Origin: an uncultured Lachnospiraceae bacterium
GTDB taxonomy: Bacteria > Bacillota > Clostridia > Lachnospirales > Lachnospiraceae
NCBI GenBank assembly: GCA_902797185.1
Contig: CADBRV010000077.1
Location: forward strand, 1 to 38,551
Direction of reading: 5' to 3'
Length of the DNA stretch: 38,551 nt
Shown here: one piece after another, positions 34,201 through 38,551 of the stretch
Position numbering within the stretch: the stretch's first letter is position 1
How the letters are laid out: each line of letters begins with the position of its first letter
The notes under the pieces: generated by a model
The model's input: only the letters and a program-made list of their open reading frames with translations
Told to the model about the DNA's origin: nothing
Databases searched by the model: none
Position numbers and translations under genes: made by a program

Positions 34201-34746
34201 TTGAACGGAGAAACCAGAAGAGAACAGATCCTTACGGATTTAAGAAGCACCTCTACCCCCATCTCCGGAAGCCATTTTGCAAAAGGACTTAAGGTAAGCC
34301 GGCAGGTCATCGTCCAGGATATAGCCCTGCTTCGGGCAGCCGGCCATGAAATCCTTTCCACCAACCGTGGCTATGTGCTCCGGGAGCAGAAAATGCAAGA
34401 ACGGGTTTTCAAAGTCTACCATACGGACGAGCAGACCAGGGAAGAGCTGGAACTGATCGTGGACCTGGGCGGGCAGGTAAAAGACGTTTTTATTTACCAC
34501 AAGGTATATGGAATTATCCGTGGCGAACTCAATATCAAAAACCGCAGGGATGTAGATTTGTACATCGAGCAGATCGAAAACGGCAAGTCCAGGCTTTTAA
34601 AAAATACCACTTCCGGCTACCATTACCATACTGTATGCGCGCCGGACAAGCAGACCCTGGACCTGATCCAGGAAAAGCTGGCCAGCAAAGGCATCCTTGC
34701 CAAACTGGTGGATTATGAACCGGTGGATTTTTGGAACGTCTCTTGA
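34201..34746 (+). CDS. niaR: NiaR niacin-responsive repressor (HTH_11 plus 3H domain)
   Basis: A 181-residue repressor. Residues 1-60 form a winged helix (REQILTDLRS, FAKGLKVSRQVIVQDIALLRAAG). The rest is a 3H domain whose histidines are visible in IYHKVYG and GYHYHTVCAP; these bind a metal and niacin. NiaR shuts off NAD synthesis and niacin uptake when nicotinate is plentiful. The start is a TTG at 34201, preceded by AAAGGGAG; no ATG fits. It lies 17 bases after nadC and would feed back on the operator at 31559-31619. Confidence 0.93.
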   Translation: MNGETRREQILTDLRSTSTPISGSHFAKGLKVSRQVIVQDIALLRAAGHEILSTNRGYVLREQKMQERVFKVYHTDEQTREELELIVDLGGQVKDVFIYHKVYGIIRGELNIKNRRDVDLYIEQIENGKSRLLKNTTSGYHYHTVCAPDKQTLDLIQEKLASKGILAKLVDYEPVDFWNVS

Positions 34747-34749
34747 TTT

Positions 34750-34892
34750 ATGTCATTGCCTGGCAAGGCGGTGACGCATGCCGCGCCTCACGCGAAGCGT
34801 GATCTTTCATGATGGCGGCTCTCCCATTTTATACCGTAAAGAGGGTCCTTCAGCGGTGGGATCTCTTGCAATGCACCAGCCACATCGTCCGA
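34750..34892 (-). repeat. Nested-palindrome element, diverged copy G (rearranged)
   Basis: On the minus strand CCACATCGTCC-type, GCACCAGCC and a decayed terminal hairpin are followed by the apical hairpin TCACGC TTC GCGTGA (34802-34788) and a GTCATTGCC/GGCGGTGAC arm. The modules are present but their order differs from copies C and E, with the arm at the far end. It lies directly after niaR. Confidence 0.75.
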
Positions 34893-35034
34893 AGTTTCTT
34901 CACAGCATGTTCACGGATCTATGATAAATCGGCCACAGGGGAGGGTTATAGTATGTTTGTCAGATGAGGAAAGGCATCTGATTAAAAACTTTTTCTTTTT
35001 TTTCATACTTTAATTTCATACTCCCCCAAACGTG

Positions 35035-35070
35035 GCGGGACCGCAGAGCGACAGGCGGTCCCGCTTTTTT
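35035..35070 (+). terminator. Intrinsic terminator after the nad operon
   Basis: GCGGGACCGC pairs with GCGGTCCCGC and is followed by six T. It is the first strong terminator after niaR. The 142 bases between repeat G and it hold a weaker CAGATG/CATCTG hairpin at 34965-34984 and no gene. Confidence 0.9.
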
Positions 35071-35164
35071 ATGCGATGGGCCGGCGGCCAGGATTCTCGT
35101 CTGCTGGGAAGATAATGACACTCCAAAATCGATATAATGTAGACGAATAAGAAAGGAGTGCGTC

Positions 35165-35248
35165 ATGCCGGAAAACATTTCGTCTATATTAGTATGCGGC
35201 GCATCAGTCATCATGGTACTCACCATGTTTGTATGCAATATCTGCTGA
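35165..35248 (+). CDS. 27-residue hydrophobic microprotein
   Basis: A short open frame, MPENISSILVCGASV continuing with IMVLTMFVCNIC, preceded by AAAGGAG (35152-35158) at ideal spacing and by TATAAT at 35133-35138. It follows a strong terminator and precedes a hairpin, so it appears as a separate transcription unit. The hydrophobic stretch of about 18 residues could span the membrane; three cysteines are notable. No family recognised. Real gene likely from its signals; function unknown. Confidence 0.6.
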   Translation: MPENISSILVCGASVIMVLTMFVCNIC

Positions 35249-35256
35249 TTGGAAAT

Positions 35257-35284
35257 AAAAACCGGCTGCCCATGGGGCAGCCGG
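35257..35284 (-). terminator. Intrinsic terminator of ppx-ppk
   Basis: CCGGCTGCCC pairs with GGGCAGCCGG across a 3-base loop. The T run is on the minus strand (complement of 35257-35261), so it mainly ends the ppk transcript; the plus side lacks T. Confidence 0.85.
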
Positions 35285-35315
35285 AAAACCTGGCTAGAAT
35301 GCCAAAAGGAAATTT

Positions 35316-37472
35316 TTACTTGGAGCGGTGGAAAAGCCCCTTGAGCCAGTCGAAGAAGGATGGCTTCGTTTCTTTTACACCGGGGTCTTCCGCGGGCAGG
35401 ATCTCGGTATATTTCTGGTGCAGGGACTCTTTCATAAAAGCGTCCTGGCAGGAGATGGCTTTCCCTCCCTCTTCCGGATGTTTGCGCAGATAGGTGCCAT
35501 CGCTGCAGATAAAGCTTGCTTTGGTATTATCGCTAAGCTGTGTCGTCAGGATCCGGTGCAGCTGGTCGCGGATCCGGCTGTCATGGATCGGGGCGGCAAT
35601 TTCCACCCTCCGGTTCAAATTCCTGGTCATAAGGTCCGCGCTTGCGATATAAATCTTTGCTTCTTCACCATGCCCGAAATAATAGATCCTGGCATGTTCC
35701 AGATAACGTCCCACGATACTGGTTACTTCAATATTGTCTGTCTCACCAAGGACGCCCGGCAGGATGCAGCAGATGCTGCGGATGATCAGCTGGATCTTTA
35801 CGCCAGCCCTGGATGCTTCCCTGAGCTTGTCGATGACTTCCCGCTCGGTAATGGAGTTTGCCTTGATGCAGATATAGCCGCCTTTCCCTTTCTGGATCTG
35901 CTCATCCATCATATCCAGCAGGCCGTTTTTAATCCCATAAGGAGACACCAAAAGCTCCCGGTATTCCCCATTTAAGTTATTCACCAGCATGTTCTGGAAA
36001 AATGCGGTGGCATCCTCCCCGATGGCGGTAGAAGCGGTCATCAGGGAAAGGTCTGTGTACATGGCATTGGTCTTTTCATTATAATTGCCGGTACCAATCT
36101 GGGTGATATAGCTGAGCCTCCCCCTGTTCTGCATGGTAATGAGGCAGATCTTGCTATGGCACTTATAGTCCTTGATGCCATAGATAACCTGGCAGCCGGA
36201 TTCTTCCATCAGTTTGGACCATGCCACGTTGTTGGCCTCGTCAAACCGGGCACGCAGCTCGATCAGGACCACGACCTGCTTGCCATTTTCCGCCGCACGG
36301 CAGAGAGCCTGGGCCACTTTGGACAAAGAAGCAATACGGTACAAAGTAATCTTGATGGATACCACGTCCGGACGGTCCGCTGCTTCGTTCAGCATGTTCA
36401 AAAACGGGTTAACGGAATCAAAGGGGAAGAAGAGCAGCCGGTCTTTTTTCTGGACCTGGCCGATAATGCCCTGATTCCGTTCCAAATCTTCCGGCCAGCG
36501 AGGGGTATACGGCTTATACAAGAGTGCCTGCTTCTGGGTCGTGGTAAGTTCGCCCTCCAGCTGGTAAACATATTTCATATTCAGGGGGCAGGAATCAAAA
36601 TAAACCTGGTTCAGCTCCATGGATACCAGCTTGCGCAGCGCCTCGGCAAAGGAAGCAGATACTTTCTGCCCGATTTCCAGACGCATGACAGACAAAAAGT
36701 CCCTCTTTTTCAGAAGCTTCTGTACACGGCTGCGGAAATCATCTTCCGAATCCTCGAACTTTTCATCATCAAAGCGGATGTCCGCGTTCCTGGTGACAGC
36801 AATCACGCAGGACTCCAGTACTTTATAGCTGCCAAACAGGGCGGATGCCCAGTGCAGGATGATATTTTCCATACGGATAAAAGTACCGTTCGTCCCTTCC
36901 ATCATGAGGTAACGGGGCAGGGATTCCGGTACCGGGATAATGCCGATCGCTTCTTTTTCTTTCTTATTATAAAGCAGGGCGGCAATGTAAAGGTCCTTGC
37001 TGACCAGATGGGGCACCGGATGGTGGGAGCCCACAATAATCGGGGAAAGGATCGGCAGTACGCTGGAACTATAGTACTGTTTTACATAGTCCTGCTGTTC
37101 ATAGGTCAGGTCCTCATAATCTGCATCGATAATGCCATGGGGGTGCAGGGCTGCCATCAGGGAATCGTAGATTTCTTCCTTTTCCTCAATCAGGCATGGA
37201 ACGGCGCTGTAAATCAGCTTAAGCTGTTCTGCGGAAGTAAGCCCTGTCTTATTGTCGATTTCATGAGGTGAAACCAGGTTGACATCAAACAGCGACCCTA
37301 CCCGGACCATGAAAAATTCATCCAGGTTGCTGCAGAAAATGGAAACGAATTTCAGCCTTTCGATCAGCGGGACTGTATCGTCCGCTGCTTCTTCCAAAAC
37401 CCTCTGGTTAAAATGAAGCCAGCTCAGCTCCCTGTTTTGTGTGTAGGTATATTTTTCAGTATTTTCTGGCAT
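35316..37472 (-). CDS. ppk: Polyphosphate kinase 1
   Basis: A 718-residue enzyme that polymerises ATP gamma-phosphate into polyphosphate, reversibly. N-terminal NRELSWLHFNQRVLEEA and FCSNLDEFFMVRVG are typical. The phosphorylated histidine is H439 in DYKCHSKICLI, followed by QIGTGNYNEKTNAMYTDL. The C-terminal domain ends with DLMTRNLNRRVEIAAPI. GGGAGGG lies seven bases before ATG 37472. It overlaps the end of ppx by 49 bases in another frame. Confidence 0.97.
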   Translation of the reverse strand: MPENTEKYTYTQNRELSWLHFNQRVLEEAADDTVPLIERLKFVSIFCSNLDEFFMVRVGSLFDVNLVSPHEIDNKTGLTSAEQLKLIYSAVPCLIEEKEEIYDSLMAALHPHGIIDADYEDLTYEQQDYVKQYYSSSVLPILSPIIVGSHHPVPHLVSKDLYIAALLYNKKEKEAIGIIPVPESLPRYLMMEGTNGTFIRMENIILHWASALFGSYKVLESCVIAVTRNADIRFDDEKFEDSEDDFRSRVQKLLKKRDFLSVMRLEIGQKVSASFAEALRKLVSMELNQVYFDSCPLNMKYVYQLEGELTTTQKQALLYKPYTPRWPEDLERNQGIIGQVQKKDRLLFFPFDSVNPFLNMLNEAADRPDVVSIKITLYRIASLSKVAQALCRAAENGKQVVVLIELRARFDEANNVAWSKLMEESGCQVIYGIKDYKCHSKICLITMQNRGRLSYITQIGTGNYNEKTNAMYTDLSLMTASTAIGEDATAFFQNMLVNNLNGEYRELLVSPYGIKNGLLDMMDEQIQKGKGGYICIKANSITEREVIDKLREASRAGVKIQLIIRSICCILPGVLGETDNIEVTSIVGRYLEHARIYYFGHGEEAKIYIASADLMTRNLNRRVEIAAPIHDSRIRDQLHRILTTQLSDNTKASFICSDGTYLRKHPEEGGKAISCQDAFMKESLHQKYTEILPAEDPGVKETKPSFFDWLKGLFHRSK

Positions 37473-38353
37473 AGGTATCCCTCCCGGACCCCGTATTTGC
37501 AGACAACAAGTTCTTTCGCCTGAAACTCTTCACAGATATGGTGTACGATCATGATGCCCGGGATCAAGGTATGGATCCGGTCCGGTTCCAGTTTCAAGAT
37601 CAGGTCAACTGCTTCTTTGGAACCACTGGTCATAAATTCATACAGCTCTTCGAACTTCTCTACCGGAAGGCTCTTTTCCGTATAAGGAAGGCCGAATTTT
37701 TTCTGTGCTAATTTTAAAATGGCACGGGATGTACCACCGACGCATACAAGAGGGGAGCGCGGGTCAAAGTTGAATTGTTTTTCATCATCGATCTGGTTTT
37801 CGATTTCTTTTTCAATCCTCTTAAGTCCCTGCTTGCTTGGAATGATATTTTTTACGCAGTTCTTGAAAAGGTTCAGGGAGCCCACATGGAAGGAAGCCAT
37901 CTCCAAAGGTTTTCCGTCCTCAAATGCCACAATTTCGGTACTGGCACCGCCTACGTCCATAAAAGCGCCATCCCTCAGCTGTGCTTCGTACATAGCGCCG
38001 ATATAACCGTAAAAGGCTTCCTCCATTCCGGTGATGATTTCCACGTCAAACCCGCAGTCCGGGTCATTACGGATTGCCTCCACGGCTTCTTTCCCGTTAT
38101 CAATATTTCGAAGGGAAGCCGTAGCAAATACCCGCACATTTGTGATTTCCAGAGAATCCAAAATAGAACGGAAATCCGCCAGCGCCCAGCAGGCGCGTTC
38201 CATACCGTCCTGTGTCAGTTTCCCGTCCTCCACATAGCTGGCAAGCCCTGTCATCCTCTTTTCTTTAAAAAGGATCCGGAAGCCTTCTTCCTGGATCTCA
38301 TAAAGCGTAAGACGGATGGAGTTGGAACCGATATCAATAATTGCTTGTTTCAT
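37424..38353 (-). CDS. ppx: Exopolyphosphatase / pppGpp phosphatase (Ppx/GppA family)
   Basis: A 309-residue member of the ASKHA fold: AIIDIGSNSIRLTLYEI with the phosphate-1 loop, then MDVGGASTEIVAF (phosphate-2) and LVCVGGTSRAILKLA. It hydrolyses terminal phosphates of polyphosphate or the pentaphosphate of pppGpp. This short form lacks the C-terminal HD-like domain of the E. coli enzymes. GAGAGGAAAG precedes ATG 38353. It is the first gene of the unit, with ppk following by overlap, so synthesis and breakdown are co-expressed. Confidence 0.95.
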   Translation of the reverse strand: MKQAIIDIGSNSIRLTLYEIQEEGFRILFKEKRMTGLASYVEDGKLTQDGMERACWALADFRSILDSLEITNVRVFATASLRNIDNGKEAVEAIRNDPDCGFDVEIITGMEEAFYGYIGAMYEAQLRDGAFMDVGGASTEIVAFEDGKPLEMASFHVGSLNLFKNCVKNIIPSKQGLKRIEKEIENQIDDEKQFNFDPRSPLVCVGGTSRAILKLAQKKFGLPYTEKSLPVEKFEELYEFMTSGSKEAVDLILKLEPDRIHTLIPGIMIVHHICEEFQAKELVVCKYGVREGYLCQKILKNIPTHKTGS

Positions 38354-38488
38354 TCTTTCCTCTCTATAGCGCGCAGATACGCTTTTACATACCTTATCAA
38401 GGATACAGGAGGGATGTAATAGAAAAACACATGCAAACGTAAAATGCCTGTAAACTCCCTTATCCTTTTATGAATGTCAATTTAAAAG

Positions 38489-38544
38489 TGAGCCACGTGA
38501 TCATTTAAGTTTGAGCCACTTGTGATCATTTAACTTTGAGCCAC
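38489..38544 (-). mobile_element. Probable end of an IS21-family element (multiple terminal repeats)
   Basis: TGAGCCAC occurs three times at 38489, 38512 and 38537, with GTGATCATTTAA(G/C)TT between them. Read on the minus strand this is GTGGCTCA repeated at 23-25 base spacing, the arrangement of IstA-binding repeats at ends of many IS21-type elements. The body of the element would lie beyond the right edge; its transposase is not in the window. Confidence 0.6.
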
Positions 38545-38551
38545 CCTAACC

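Noticed and set aside
8745-34892. CRISPR array
   Set aside because: The repeats are dispersed over 26 kb, vary in length and orientation, and have no regular spacers or cas genes.
34953-34967. Four-codon frame ATG TTT GTC AGA with a good ribosome site after niaR
   Set aside because: Too short to separate from chance and not linked to a downstream regulated gene.
36156-37271. Long open frame (371 codons) on plus strand opposite ppk
   Set aside because: It is the antisense shadow of a well-identified ppk; composition follows its codons and it has no family motif or ribosome site.

Overview
The window reads as a chromosomal stretch from a strictly anaerobic, low-to-mid GC Gram-positive bacterium, most likely a gut Lachnospiraceae-type Clostridium. 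The grounds are strong AGGAGG ribosome sites, a lipobox lipoprotein, NiaR, PucR and HelD family genes, a two-iron superoxide reductase, a cobalamin riboswitch with an intrinsic terminator, and several BaiCD/BaiH-like (old yellow enzyme plus FeS/FAD) reductases. The genus is inference.

Layout. 1-8.7 kb is a small-molecule uptake and reduction locus: an OFA-type MFS carrier (minus strand), a divergent GPH-type carrier translationally coupled to an OYE-like flavoenzyme, a LysR regulator and a second OYE-like flavoenzyme. 8.8-11.9 kb holds a DUF1275 membrane protein and a cobalamin-riboswitch-controlled lipoprotein made of a CbiK cobaltochelatase domain and a NEAT-like C-terminal domain. 11.9-14.2 kb is a LysR-MATE pair on the minus strand. 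14.6-16.4 kb has a split ChrA chromate-type transporter followed by superoxide reductase. 16.9-23.1 kb carries trpS, a HelD-like helicase, a two-subunit CoA-transferase and citrate synthase. 23.4-24.8 kb is an HtrA-like protease; 25-26.9 kb an ABC-F (Uup-like) protein; 26.9-27.5 kb a truncated third flavoenzyme; 27.5-28.8 kb an SPFH protein with a ribbon-helix-helix partner; 29-30.1 kb a PucR regulator.

30.4-34.8 kb is the de novo NAD locus: nadA on minus and nadB-nadC-niaR on plus, fired from back-to-back consensus promoters that share a candidate NiaR operator. 35.1 kb has a 27-residue hydrophobic microprotein; 35.3-38.4 kb is ppx-ppk (polyphosphate); the right edge shows the multiple TGAGCCAC repeats seen at ends of IS21-family elements.

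The most unusual thing is a dispersed family of roughly 60-170 nt nested-palindrome elements (eight copies or remnants recognised). They lie between genes, four of them (8745, 23231, 31652, 33225) directly in front of start codons, and one apical stem differs by paired, compensatory substitutions between copies, which points to a structure maintained as RNA or as cruciform DNA. Three copies sit in the nadBC-niaR unit. The second highlight is the secreted, lipid-anchored cobaltochelatase fusion under cobalamin control.
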